This document shows, in pieces, positions 24,729 to 32,640 of a stretch of DNA of 36,363 bases; position 1 is the first letter of the stretch, and every line of letters begins with the position of its first letter. The translations under genes and the position numbers were made by a program. The DNA is from CANNBR01 sp964592275. GTDB lineage: Bacteria > Babelota > Babeliae > Babelales > CAIQNR01. The stretch lies in the NCBI GenBank assembly GCA_964592275.1, contig CAZQDJ010000009.1, forward strand, positions 1-36,363. Direction: 5' to 3'. A model generated the notes under the pieces. The model was not told the DNA's origin. It was given only the letters and a program-made list of their open reading frames with translations, and searched no databases.

Positions 24729-25140
24729 AGGCCAAGTCTAAAATGAAGTGCGACAACTTTCTGATAGAATTAATTTCGATGAAAAAATTCTGTCTAAAAA
24801 AAGTTATCGCTATGATTTATTATACCCAACTAAAAGAAACTGATCGAGTAAAAATTTATAAAGGGCGCGTACAAGGTTTATCGATAGATGCGATAGCACA
24901 AGAAATAGGTAGGCACAAATCTACGGTGTATAGAGAACTGCAGAGAAATAGCGATAGGATAGGATATTTGTATCCACGAGATGCGCATAAGCAAACTGAA
25001 AAACGTAAAGCTCGACATGATAGTAAAATTGATCGCAATCCAGATCTTAAAGCTTATGTAATTGAGCAAATTTTACTTGGCAGAGCCCCTCATGTCATAG
25101 CCGGAACCTGGAATAAATGGTCGGCTAATCAGGATATTTC
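24729..25140 (+). mobile_element. IS30-family element, left part only
   Basis: The left terminal inverted repeat (24729-24756, starting AGGCCAAGTCTAAAATGAAG) is followed by the 5' third of the transposase gene. The element ends near 25140, where the tail of the Sua5 gene begins. The right end and most of the transposase are missing. The same 28-bp end occurs alone at 31986-32013. Confidence 0.82.
24812..25138 (+). pseudogene. IS30-family transposase, C-terminally truncated
   Basis: About 109 codons remain. IYYTQLKETDRVKIYKGRVQ is followed by GLSIDAIAQEIGRHKSTVYR and ELQRN, the helix-turn-helix of IS30 transposases. The reading reaches WNKWSANQDIS, where an IS30 protein would go on to its DDE catalytic domain; all of that domain is gone. 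Past 25138 the frame is only the complement of the Sua5 gene. I chose ATG at 24812; an upstream ATG at 24779 is in frame. Confidence 0.85.
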
Positions 25141-25768
25141 ATTTTTTAAAAAACAGTTGTATTACTTGGGCAGGAATAGCACCTTCTCGAACCACCTTCA
25201 CCACCCCTCCCGATACATCAACAATAGTAGATGGCACTATCGACTGCTGCTCATCTTCTTTTTCTGGGAGCACAATTGCCGCAACCTGCTCTTTAATACG
25301 AGGGGAAACATCAGCATACGTCACCGGAACTAGATTACCTGAAATATTAGCACTTGTTGAAAACAATACAGGGACTTTCTCTAAAAGAGTCTGAAGTTTT
25401 TCATGACAAGGAATTCGAAAGGCAATTTTGCCATCCTTAGATACCATATAAGCTGGAGCTATTTCTTTTGCCTTAAAAATAATGGTTAATGGTCCAGGCC
25501 ATAAAGCATTGATCATTTTTCTAAAATCCTCATTTTCAGATATCTGAGCATACTGCTCAATATCCTCAAGAGATCGAGTAAGCAGCAAATAAGGCTTGTC
25601 ATTTCTTACTTTAAGCTTATTTAAAGCATCAAAAACTTCTTGCGTTGGCGCTCCACATAATCCCCACACCGTATCAGAGGGAGCTAATATGACCTTATTA
25701 TTTTGCAAACAAAGAACTATCTTTTTGAATGAATCAGAATCGCTCCAACTTAAAGTATTACTTTTCAT
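25139..25768 (-). CDS. Sua5/YciO/YrdC family threonylcarbamoyl-AMP synthase
   Basis: The family makes threonylcarbamoyl-AMP for the t6A modification of ANN-reading tRNAs. The protein has 209 residues. Motifs: LAPSDTVWGLCGAP near 29-42, KVRNDKPYLLL near 54-64 (the KxR...KP nucleotide site) and VLFSTSANISG near 135-145. This matches the TsaC/YrdC domain without the Sua5 C-terminal domain. Its stop codon lies right at the end of the truncated IS30, but the length suggests it is complete. Confidence 0.9.
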   Translation of the reverse strand: MKSNTLSWSDSDSFKKIVLCLQNNKVILAPSDTVWGLCGAPTQEVFDALNKLKVRNDKPYLLLTRSLEDIEQYAQISENEDFRKMINALWPGPLTIIFKAKEIAPAYMVSKDGKIAFRIPCHEKLQTLLEKVPVLFSTSANISGNLVPVTYADVSPRIKEQVAAIVLPEKEDEQQSIVPSTIVDVSGGVVKVVREGAIPAQVIQLFFKK

Positions 25769-25954
25769 TTTTAAACTTTTGTAAATAAAAACATAAATCT
25801 TACCGGCTAAATATTACTAGTTTGACATTATAATAATAAAGGGTACGCTAAATTACAAGTGCTTTCTTAAAACAGTTAAGCTTAAAGAAGACATCTATAC
25901 TAGAGAATCAAGGTATTTTGAGGGAATATCTCAAATATATTTAAGGAGCATACC

Positions 25955-27379
25955 ATGAGTATCAAACAAACAACGTCTACGCCAAAAGGCACACTGCCTT
26001 TGGGAAAAACCCGCACCTACAATGAGATCGTAGAATTTTTAAACAGTCATAGAACTGCGCAGAATGATGCGAAAAGTGCCGATCGAATGAAAAAACTCGA
26101 TAAAGCTCTTGGGTTCCCCTCTACAAAAGTTTCTACTGTTTTAATCGCAGGAACCAATGGGAAAAGTTTAACTACTCATTTTGCAACAAAGCTCTTCAAA
26201 GAAGAAGGCCTTGTTGCCGGGGCGCTCTACGCTCCTCATATTCTGACTTACAATGAGCGTTTTTTCATTGACTCAGAATTTATATCAAATAAAAACTTCA
26301 CCGACATCGGAAACGAAGTCATCAATGCGTCTGAAGAAAATACTATCGGCGCAACCACTCAAGAAATATTAATAGCAATGAGCCTTGTTTATTTTGCACA
26401 AAATAATGTTGCCGTTGCAATCATGGAAGTCGAAGATGGTGGCGTTTCACATCCTATAACAGCCGTTACTTCTCCAAAAATTGTTGCCATTACCCGTATC
26501 ACCGCCCAAGATGCTGACGAAGAAGGTCAAGCTCTTGATGCTGCATTCAAAGAATACGTTGGCTTGGTCAAAGAAGGAACTCACTTAGTTTCCGCCGATC
26601 AAAACAAAACTAACCTTAAACGCATGTCTGACTACACCAAGGAAGTAAAAGGTATCTGGGAAATGCCAATCAGAAAATTGACTGTTCTTCCTTATCCGTT
26701 TGAACAACTTCATGGACGTTGTGCAGCTCTTGCAGAACGCATTGCCTCAATCTTTATTAATGAACTCACTCAAAAAGAAGCTCCTCTTCAAGAAGACAAC
26801 AGCTTGCTTATGAAGAAAAAAGGCCAACGCGGTCGCCCAACGCTTGAAGCAAAACGTCAATCAGAACTTCATCCAAAAAGAACTCTTGAACATTTCTGGA
26901 AAGAAACTGCTAATTCATTAGTTGGTCGCTTCCAAATCTTTGATAAAGAAAAACCAACTATTCTTATTGATAACGCAAGCAATATTGATGCATTCAAAAA
27001 TTTTCTTCTTGGCGTTCGCTTAATGCACTATCAACGCTCACTCAAAGGCTTGGCTTTAGTAGTTGGATGCTATCAAGAAAATTTAGATTACCAAGAGTTT
27101 TTACGTCAAATTCGCTACTTCTTTAAAAAGACTCCTGGACACATTATTTTATGTCCAGTACCTGCAAAAGAAGGTGTTTTCTATTCATCATGGGATGCTG
27201 AAAAAGTAGCCAATGATATGAAAGATCTTAAAATTAAAGCTCGTGCAGCTTCAAACTTTAAAGAAGCATTTGAACTTGCTAAAAAATCGGTTACTGATCG
27301 TCATGGATTAGTAGCAATTGTTGGCTGTGCATCATTACTTACTGAATACTGGAACTTAAAAGGTATCAAAAAGCTTTAA
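25955..27379 (+). CDS. folC: Folylpolyglutamate synthase-like Mur ligase
   Basis: FolC adds glutamate to folates (and in many bacteria to dihydropteroate) using ATP. The protein has 474 residues. RTYNEIVEFLNSH near 20 and the P-loop AGTNGKS at 65-71 are family-typical, as is YAPHILTYNERFFID near 93-107. The usual GKGS reads GKSL here, and the C-terminal DGAHN motif is DNASN. An extra segment rich in basic residues (KKKGQRGRPTLEAKR, near 288-302) lies before the LVGRFQIF block. The start has TTAAGGAGCATACC. It is likely to be the first gene of a run with the three Fo genes. Family membership is firm; the exact substrate is less so. Confidence 0.8.
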   Translation: MSIKQTTSTPKGTLPLGKTRTYNEIVEFLNSHRTAQNDAKSADRMKKLDKALGFPSTKVSTVLIAGTNGKSLTTHFATKLFKEEGLVAGALYAPHILTYNERFFIDSEFISNKNFTDIGNEVINASEENTIGATTQEILIAMSLVYFAQNNVAVAIMEVEDGGVSHPITAVTSPKIVAITRITAQDADEEGQALDAAFKEYVGLVKEGTHLVSADQNKTNLKRMSDYTKEVKGIWEMPIRKLTVLPYPFEQLHGRCAALAERIASIFINELTQKEAPLQEDNSLLMKKKGQRGRPTLEAKRQSELHPKRTLEHFWKETANSLVGRFQIFDKEKPTILIDNASNIDAFKNFLLGVRLMHYQRSLKGLALVVGCYQENLDYQEFLRQIRYFFKKTPGHIILCPVPAKEGVFYSSWDAEKVANDMKDLKIKARAASNFKEAFELAKKSVTDRHGLVAIVGCASLLTEYWNLKGIKKL

Positions 27380-27384
27380 GGATA

Positions 27385-27681
27385 ATGACAACTCTCTTAT
27401 TTTTAAAATCTCTGTTTTTCGGTGCTGGAGCGGGAACTCTTTATGGGTTATCCCTTCTCGGGCACCGAAACTTAGTTTTTAAGACTTCATCATTTTTTTT
27501 ATCTAACAAAAAGTTTTTTCTTTTTTTTATTTCTTCTTTTCTACGCTTAGTATTACTTGCATTTCTTTGCCTCTATGTATTGCGCACCCCATCACTCAAC
27601 ATTATACTAGTCCTAATCTCTTTTTTTGGGGGATTTTGGTTAGCAGTTTTGCGCAAGAAGGAAAACTCACATGAACATTAA
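27385..27681 (+). CDS. AtpI/AtpR-like small Fo-associated membrane protein
   Basis: This 98-residue protein has about three membrane helices and a basic C-terminus (RKKENSHEH). It sits right before the a and c subunit genes, where AtpI (c-ring assembly) or AtpR (N-ATPases) is encoded. An Arg lies within the second hydrophobic segment (SSFLRLVLLAFL), as in AtpR. It begins 5 bp after the folC-like gene and overlaps subunit a by 11 bp. The call rests mainly on size, topology and place. Confidence 0.6.
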   Translation: MTTLLFLKSLFFGAGAGTLYGLSLLGHRNLVFKTSSFFLSNKKFFLFFISSFLRLVLLAFLCLYVLRTPSLNIILVLISFFGGFWLAVLRKKENSHEH

Positions 27682-28435
27682 TGTTTTAGGCGAAAAAGCA
27701 TCGTGGGCTCTTCTCTCATTTTTTGGCGTGAATCATTCATTTTTTAATGTTATTATTCCAACCGTTGTAAGCACCTGGGCAATATTAGGAATCATTTTTT
27801 GTCTTATATTTTTACTAAAACGCTCTCTTGCCAACAAAGAAAGCTATCTTCGATTTTGTGTTCTTGAAATTGTAAGCGGACTCATGGATATGGTCACCGA
27901 GGCACTTGGTCATTTTACCTATAAACATTTTAGTTTTATCGCATCGCTCTTTTTTTTCATTCTCGTTTGCAACACAGTTGGAGTGCTCCCTTTTCTTGAT
28001 GAACCAACAACTGATTTAAACACAACCATTGCTCTTGGTATTATAGGTCTTTTATATCGTGATTTTTTTGCCATCAAAGAACATGGACTTCGTGGCTATC
28101 TCAAAGAATTTTTTGAACCACTTTTTTTCATGTTTCCTTTACATATTATGGGAAAATTTTCATCCCTTATTTCTATATCATTCCGACTATTTGGAAATAT
28201 TTTAGGAGGAATGGTGATTTCCCATATCTGGTTTGGTTTTGCGGGAGAAAACATTTTTTTAAACATTGCTAATTTTTGTGGAATTGGCCTTATTATTAAT
28301 CTCTTTTTTGGTATATTTGAAGGCCTTATTCAAGCATTCGTTTTTTCTATGCTTTCACTTACTTATCTTTCTCTTGCACTCGCTCACGAAGAAAAATCTA
28401 CTACCCCTTCTACTCTAGAAAAGGTTCTTGAATGA
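27671..28435 (+). CDS. atpB: ATP synthase Fo subunit a
   Basis: Subunit a forms the ion half-channels next to the c ring. It has 254 residues and five or six helices. DEPTTDLNTTIALG near 111-124 and ISISFRLFGNILGG near 168-181 are family motifs; the Arg in SFRLFGN is the essential stator charge. EGLIQAFVFSMLSLTYLSLA near 218-237 is the last conserved helix. It overlaps the c gene by 4 bp (ATGA). It is F-type, so it pairs with the unusual c chain next to it rather than a V-type a subunit. Confidence 0.93.
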   Translation: MNINVLGEKASWALLSFFGVNHSFFNVIIPTVVSTWAILGIIFCLIFLLKRSLANKESYLRFCVLEIVSGLMDMVTEALGHFTYKHFSFIASLFFFILVCNTVGVLPFLDEPTTDLNTTIALGIIGLLYRDFFAIKEHGLRGYLKEFFEPLFFMFPLHIMGKFSSLISISFRLFGNILGGMVISHIWFGFAGENIFLNIANFCGIGLIINLFFGIFEGLIQAFVFSMLSLTYLSLALAHEEKSTTPSTLEKVLE

Positions 28436-29406
28436 TGCTCGATCTTTCTTCTGCCTTTTGCCATTATGGAGCCTGTGCTTTAACAGTTATCTTGCCTTCA
28501 CTAGGCGTAAGTTTTGGACAAGCCCTCACAAGTAATTCAGCCATCAAAGCACTTAACATTCAACCTCATGCTCGCAACGAAATTAACCGAACGCTCCTCA
28601 TTGCTCTTGTTCTTATTGAAACTGCAGCAATTATAAGTTTTATTATTGGCTTTCAACTCATGCTTTTTGGTCCTCATACAACCTTTGAAAATGCTGCTTA
28701 TATTCACTATGGCGAAATAGGAATTGCACTTGCGATTGGCATAGGAGGCGCCATTGCAGGTGCATTATCATGTTTACCTGCGCGACAAGCATGCCTTGCT
28801 ATTACACGCCAACCATTTTTAAGCAATAAAATTCAACTACTTATGGGCATTACACAATCGCTCATGCAGACTCCTATTATTTTCGGGCTCATCATTTCTC
28901 TTTTTATTTTAAAACAACTCGAATCGATTACCCACCTTGCTGATAGTTTCCGTTTTATCGGAGCAGGTCTTTGTATTGGTATTGGAAGCATTGGACCTAT
29001 CATAGGCCTTGCTCGCCTTTCTGAAGAGGCATGTAAAAGTGTTGGTATTAATAGATCCGCCTTCTCGAAAATTCTTTCTTTCACCGTAGTAAGCGCTGCA
29101 TTAATAGAATCTGCAATCATCTTTTGTCTTGTTGTTGCTCTCTTTCTACTTAATATGAAAGGCACACCTGAAGCAGCTAATTCTTTAAAATATATTTATC
29201 TTGCTGCAGGAGCAGTAATGGCACTTGGAACTCTTGGTGTTGGCATTAGTTCAGGAAGACTTACCGCTCAAGCTTGCAAAGTTTTTTCACGCAAACCTGA
29301 ACTCTATAATGAAGTTTCAAAAATAAGTTTTTTTAGTCAAGTTCTCATAGAAACAAGCGCTGTCTATGCACTTGTTATTTCTGTATTTCTTTTGATTTCC
29401 ACCTAA
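28432..29406 (+). CDS. atpE: ATP synthase subunit c, four fused hairpins
   Basis: Normal F-type c has one hairpin of about 80-90 residues; this 324-residue chain has four, eight membrane helices in all. The position of the ion-binding carboxylate is E63 (LIETAA), Q146 (LMQTPI), E226 (LIESAI) and E307 (LIETSAVY); the spacing is 80-83 residues, one c unit. Hairpin 2 has therefore lost its carboxylate. The polar loops align (QPHARNE, TRQPFLS, INRSAFS, SRKPELY). It overlaps atpB by 4 bp, and no ordinary c gene follows. Genes for b, delta, alpha, gamma, beta and epsilon are not in the window. Fusion is real: the frame is open throughout. Confidence 0.9.
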   Translation: MMLDLSSAFCHYGACALTVILPSLGVSFGQALTSNSAIKALNIQPHARNEINRTLLIALVLIETAAIISFIIGFQLMLFGPHTTFENAAYIHYGEIGIALAIGIGGAIAGALSCLPARQACLAITRQPFLSNKIQLLMGITQSLMQTPIIFGLIISLFILKQLESITHLADSFRFIGAGLCIGIGSIGPIIGLARLSEEACKSVGINRSAFSKILSFTVVSAALIESAIIFCLVVALFLLNMKGTPEAANSLKYIYLAAGAVMALGTLGVGISSGRLTAQACKVFSRKPELYNEVSKISFFSQVLIETSAVYALVISVFLLIST

Positions 29407-29422
29407 ACAAAAACGGTAGCTC

Positions 29423-30571
29423 ATGCCAAAAAAGGAAAATGTACCGATAGTTTATATCATTACCAAATTAGAATTGGGCGGCGCTCAAAAGGTTTGCCTT
29501 TCTCTTTTTCAAGAACTTGCAAAGAAAGACCATGCTACCTGGCTCATTTCAGGAACTGAAGGCCCATTTGTACCTCTGGTCAAAGACAATCCCAATGTTA
29601 TTCTTCTACCCTTTTTTAAACGCGAATGCTCTTTTTCAAATCTTAAAAATGATATCAAAAATTTTTTTTCACTCATCAAAGAACTTAAACAGTTAAAAGC
29701 CAACTACCCAACCATCATTGTCCATACCCACAGTACTAAAGCAGGATATATTGGACGCTGGGCTGCCTTTTTTGCAGGAATTAAACAACGAATCCACACA
29801 GTGCATGGTTTTGGATTTCACACGCATCAAGCAAAGCTTGGTTATGCCATTGCCTATCTTCTTGAATTTTTTACCGCATTTATCACTACCCATTACATAT
29901 GCGTCTCTACAAAAGATCAAAAAACAGGCTCCCTCTGTCTTCCTTGGTTTGCAAGCAATAACACCTTGATCAGAGCAGCCATTGATGATGAAAAATTTCA
30001 CCCTGCTCAACTTACTCCGCTCGATAGAAACGCACCTTTTACTTTTGGTACCGTCTCTTGCTTTAAAAAACAAAAAAATCTTTTTGATCTTCTTCTTGCC
30101 TTTAAAGAAGTACACAGCCAATACCATCATACTCGCCTTGAAATTATCGGTGATGGCTCATTACGACCAGAAATAGAAGCGTGGATTGCAACCAATAACC
30201 TTGAACATGTTATTACTCTCCATGGTTGGAAAAACGACGTAGCTCCTATTATGAAACAATGGCATGCTTTTATAATGTCATCCCTCTGGGAAGGGTTACC
30301 ATGCGCGGTAGTTGAGGCTCGTTTTCTAAAATTGCCGATACTTGCTTACAACGTAGGAGGCATGAGTGATCTTGTTCTCCATGGAAAAAATGGATTTCTC
30401 TATGAGCCACGCAAAGTACAACAACTAGTTCATGGAATGTGCGCCCTCATTTCTGATACAACGCTCTATCAAAAACTTAAAGCCTATCCTGAAGATCTTT
30501 CTGCATTTACGCGCAGTGCAATGATTTTACAGCACAGTATTTTATACCGTTATGTAACAGCAAGAGAGTAA
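29423..30571 (+). CDS. GT4-family glycosyltransferase
   Basis: This 382-residue retaining GT-B glycosyltransferase probably acts at the inner face of the membrane in cell-envelope polysaccharide synthesis. The N-terminal domain starts with YIITKLELGGAQKVCLSLFQ, typical of the group. The C-terminal domain has GTVSCFKKQKNLFDLLLAF, then EIIGDGSLRPEIE, and the nucleotide-sugar motif SSLWEGLPCAVVEA near 291-304, whose E residues contact the donor. It lies 16 bp behind the c subunit gene and could be co-transcribed with the Fo genes. Donor sugar unknown. Confidence 0.9.
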   Translation: MPKKENVPIVYIITKLELGGAQKVCLSLFQELAKKDHATWLISGTEGPFVPLVKDNPNVILLPFFKRECSFSNLKNDIKNFFSLIKELKQLKANYPTIIVHTHSTKAGYIGRWAAFFAGIKQRIHTVHGFGFHTHQAKLGYAIAYLLEFFTAFITTHYICVSTKDQKTGSLCLPWFASNNTLIRAAIDDEKFHPAQLTPLDRNAPFTFGTVSCFKKQKNLFDLLLAFKEVHSQYHHTRLEIIGDGSLRPEIEAWIATNNLEHVITLHGWKNDVAPIMKQWHAFIMSSLWEGLPCAVVEARFLKLPILAYNVGGMSDLVLHGKNGFLYEPRKVQQLVHGMCALISDTTLYQKLKAYPEDLSAFTRSAMILQHSILYRYVTARE

Positions 30572-30743
30572 AGCGCTATGCACACAGCATTAAAGGATAC
30601 TCCCTTAAAACCCCTAATTTGCCATTTTTTCAAATACCTCTCTCTACTCATCATCCCTGTAAAAGTTCATTAACTTGCATACACATTTTAATTGTTTTTC
30701 TCTTCTCGTCATCCCCAGAGATAGGAGATTTTCCCGTGCGACG

Positions 30744-31019
30744 AAGTCCTACGAAGCCTCGGCGAAGTAGGAAGCATGGACAATCGACTGAACGTCGGGG
30801 ACCCAGGACCTAGCAAGATAAAGTCCCTTTTAAATTATAAAGTTTGTTTTTCAGAATCATTTTTTTGCACAAGACGTACGTGTGCACTCCCCGTGCAGGG
30901 CCAAAGAGGAGCTTGTCCCCCCCTTTGGGAACCAGACAAAAATAGTTCCCTTTTATTCCCTGTCGGCTGCAATCGTTCATCGCACCCTATCCTACTTCGC
31001 ATAAAGCTTCGTAGGACTT
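30744..31019. repeat. Inverted copies of a GCGAAGTAGGA repeat
   Basis: AAGTCCTACGAAGC-CTCG-GCGAAGTAGGA (30744-30772) is repeated in opposite orientation at 30990-31019, with only the 4-5 nt centre different. Together they bound 276 bp. Part of the unit, AGCCTCGGCGAAGTAGGAAG at 30755-30774, also matches 19999-20018 inside the other element with two mismatches. Confidence 0.8.
30868..30886 (+). repeat. Solo copy of the 19721-20189 element end
   Basis: GCACAAGACGTACGTGTGC matches the reverse complement of 20171-20189 at 17 of 19 positions. It shows the end sequence is dispersed rather than unique. Confidence 0.65.
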
Positions 31020-31142
31020 TGATGGGTGACAACTCAGTTCCGCCTAATCTGGATTTTATCTTTAATTCTCTTTCTCTTCTCAAAGAACACCATTCCGCTA
31101 GACTTTAAAAAAATCATTCTTTAAATTAGCAAAGAAAACCCC

Positions 31143-32003
31143 ATGACTCTAAAACCACGTATCCCCAAAATTGTCGAAGTTGTTTCCTATGACCCTTTAT
31201 GGCCGCAACTTTTTCAAGAAGAAGCAGCCCTCATTCAAGACGTTCTCCAAGATACTAGCCTGGAACTTCACCACATTGGCTCAACCTCTGTTCCTGGTTT
31301 AACAGCAAAACCAATCATCGACATCATTGCAACCATTAAAAATCCAAAAAAAACTATTACTCTCCTGAAGGCGCACAGCTACACCTATCATGGCGCCTAT
31401 AATCTTCCTTTCCGTTATTTTTTCAGAAAATACGGCTCCTCGGTACAATTTCACCTTCATATCTACCCCGAGCACTATCGCTCTGAAGTTGAGCTCAATC
31501 TTGCATTTAGAGACTATTTACGCACTCACCCAGAAGCAGCTGCAGCGTATGCAGACCTTAAGCATACCCTTTTGACTGAGCCACCTTCTTTAAAGAACAG
31601 GTCACTTTTTGCCGATTACACGATTGGAAAAGATTCATTTATTCGAGATATCTTAAACAAAACAGGTTTCAATGGCACTAGAATAACCTGCTGTACTCAT
31701 GAGTACGAATGGCAGGCAACAGAAAAATTTAGAACAATGTACCAGCTTTCACTTGATGATTTTATAGAAACCTACGCAAGTCCTGAGCATCTCCATGTGG
31801 CCCTTTATCAAAGAGTCATAATTATTGGATACATGCATGTGGAACTTTTGTTTGAAGAAAAAATAATGTTCCATATCCATACTTTTGCACTCGAAGAAGC
31901 GCATGAAAATCTACGCGAACAGTTTTTAAAACTCTGTATGATATGGCTCAAACAAAAAGGCTACAGCCAAGCACTTTTAAAAATTAGGCCAAGTCTAAAA
32001 TGA
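31143..32003 (+). CDS. GrpB-domain/GNAT fusion with IS-derived C-terminus
   Basis: This 286-residue protein begins with a GrpB (UPF0157) domain, a nucleotidyltransferase-like fold: HHIGSTSVPGLTAKPIIDII near 43-62, FHLHIYP and the NLAFRDYLRTHPE block. Residues from about 185 resemble a GNAT acetyltransferase (QLSLDDFIETY, then a beta core, then LCMIWLKQKGYSQALLKI). The natural reading ends at Ile281; the last five codons (RPSLK) and the stop come from the 28-bp IS30 end at 31986. The GNAT domain therefore lacks its final part and may be inactive. Function is unknown; GrpB-GNAT pairs are seen as fused proteins in other bacteria. Confidence 0.8.
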   Translation: MTLKPRIPKIVEVVSYDPLWPQLFQEEAALIQDVLQDTSLELHHIGSTSVPGLTAKPIIDIIATIKNPKKTITLLKAHSYTYHGAYNLPFRYFFRKYGSSVQFHLHIYPEHYRSEVELNLAFRDYLRTHPEAAAAYADLKHTLLTEPPSLKNRSLFADYTIGKDSFIRDILNKTGFNGTRITCCTHEYEWQATEKFRTMYQLSLDDFIETYASPEHLHVALYQRVIIIGYMHVELLFEEKIMFHIHTFALEEAHENLREQFLKLCMIWLKQKGYSQALLKIRPSLK

Positions 32004-32013
32004 AGTGCGACAA
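31986..32013 (+). repeat. Solo IS30-family left end
   Basis: These 28 bp are identical to 24729-24756, including orientation. After 32013 the similarity to the inner IS sequence fades (about 17 of the next 23 bases), and no transposase follows. It is the scar of an element that inserted and was mostly deleted. Confidence 0.88.
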
Positions 32014-32026
32014 TTTTTTAACATAA

Positions 32027-32584
32027 TTATTTTTTCAACTCTTCTAAAAAGAGATCTATCTCCCGTTGAGAAGAAAGAACATAAATCTTTTTTGTATCCC
32101 GATAAATATCTAAAAGTTCATTTACTTTCACTGTATATTTCGGCTGAAAATTCCATACCCATTTGAGAAATTTCACAAACTTAAAGCTCACTCCCTCATG
32201 GCATCCTGGCGCGCTACCAGGAGCCTGTTTGCCATAATACTTCCATGTGCGTTTAAAAATACGCCAAAGACAAAGATAACGCGGAATTTTTAGAATAATA
32301 ATAACATCAGCCCTGTTCATACGATGTTCCCAAAGGGAAAGATTTGTGCCTTCGATAACCCACTTATCTTGGTCACAAAGACCATCATGAATAATTTTAT
32401 ACTCATCCCGATTAGGAGGAGTCCAATTCGATTTCCAAAAATAAGTGTCAAGATGATGAAGTGGAAGATTACAAAAATCATACACTTTACGCGCTACGGT
32501 AGATTTCCCTGAACCAGAATTACCAATAATCGCTATTCTTCGCGCCTGCTTAAGCACATTACGCATATCTTCCTTGTTAGTCAT
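32027..32584 (-). CDS. Small P-loop kinase (adenylate-kinase/FlaR-like)
   Basis: This 185-residue cytoplasmic protein has Walker A GNSGSGKST at 21-29, then LPLHHLDTYFWKSNW and a WVIEGTNLS strand, in the order of the small adenylate-kinase-like proteins often annotated as topology modulation protein. RADVIIILKIPRYLCLWRIFKRT is the lid/LID-arginine region (split: ADVIIILKIPRYL, RIFKRT). I chose ATG at 32584 because AAGGG precedes it; an in-frame ATG at 32605 lacks a site. The physiological substrate is unknown. It is on the minus strand, last in the accessory block, and its stop lies 14 bp from the solo IS30 end. Confidence 0.78.
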   Translation of the reverse strand: MTNKEDMRNVLKQARRIAIIGNSGSGKSTVARKVYDFCNLPLHHLDTYFWKSNWTPPNRDEYKIIHDGLCDQDKWVIEGTNLSLWEHRMNRADVIIILKIPRYLCLWRIFKRTWKYYGKQAPGSAPGCHEGVSFKFVKFLKWVWNFQPKYTVKVNELLDIYRDTKKIYVLSSQREIDLFLEELKK

Positions 32585-32640
32585 ACTTCTACCCTTCGTT
32601 TGCAAAACACATGAATCCTAATCAGAGATCTGCATGACTC

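Larger units (their letters stand above)
30572..31142. other. Gene-free gap with dispersed repeats
   Basis: This 571-bp gap has no gene I can support. The left 130 bp is plain AT-rich DNA. The middle holds the inverted copies at 30744-31019, a 19-bp piece of the element end at 30868-30886, and a CGTCATCCCC...GGGGAC pair around 30712-30804. It looks like layered repeat insertions. Confidence 0.55.

Noticed and set aside
24568..24756. A complete 62-residue gene on the minus strand
   Set aside because: Its first nine codons come from the IS30 terminal repeat and it would need a TTG start, so it is a remnant.
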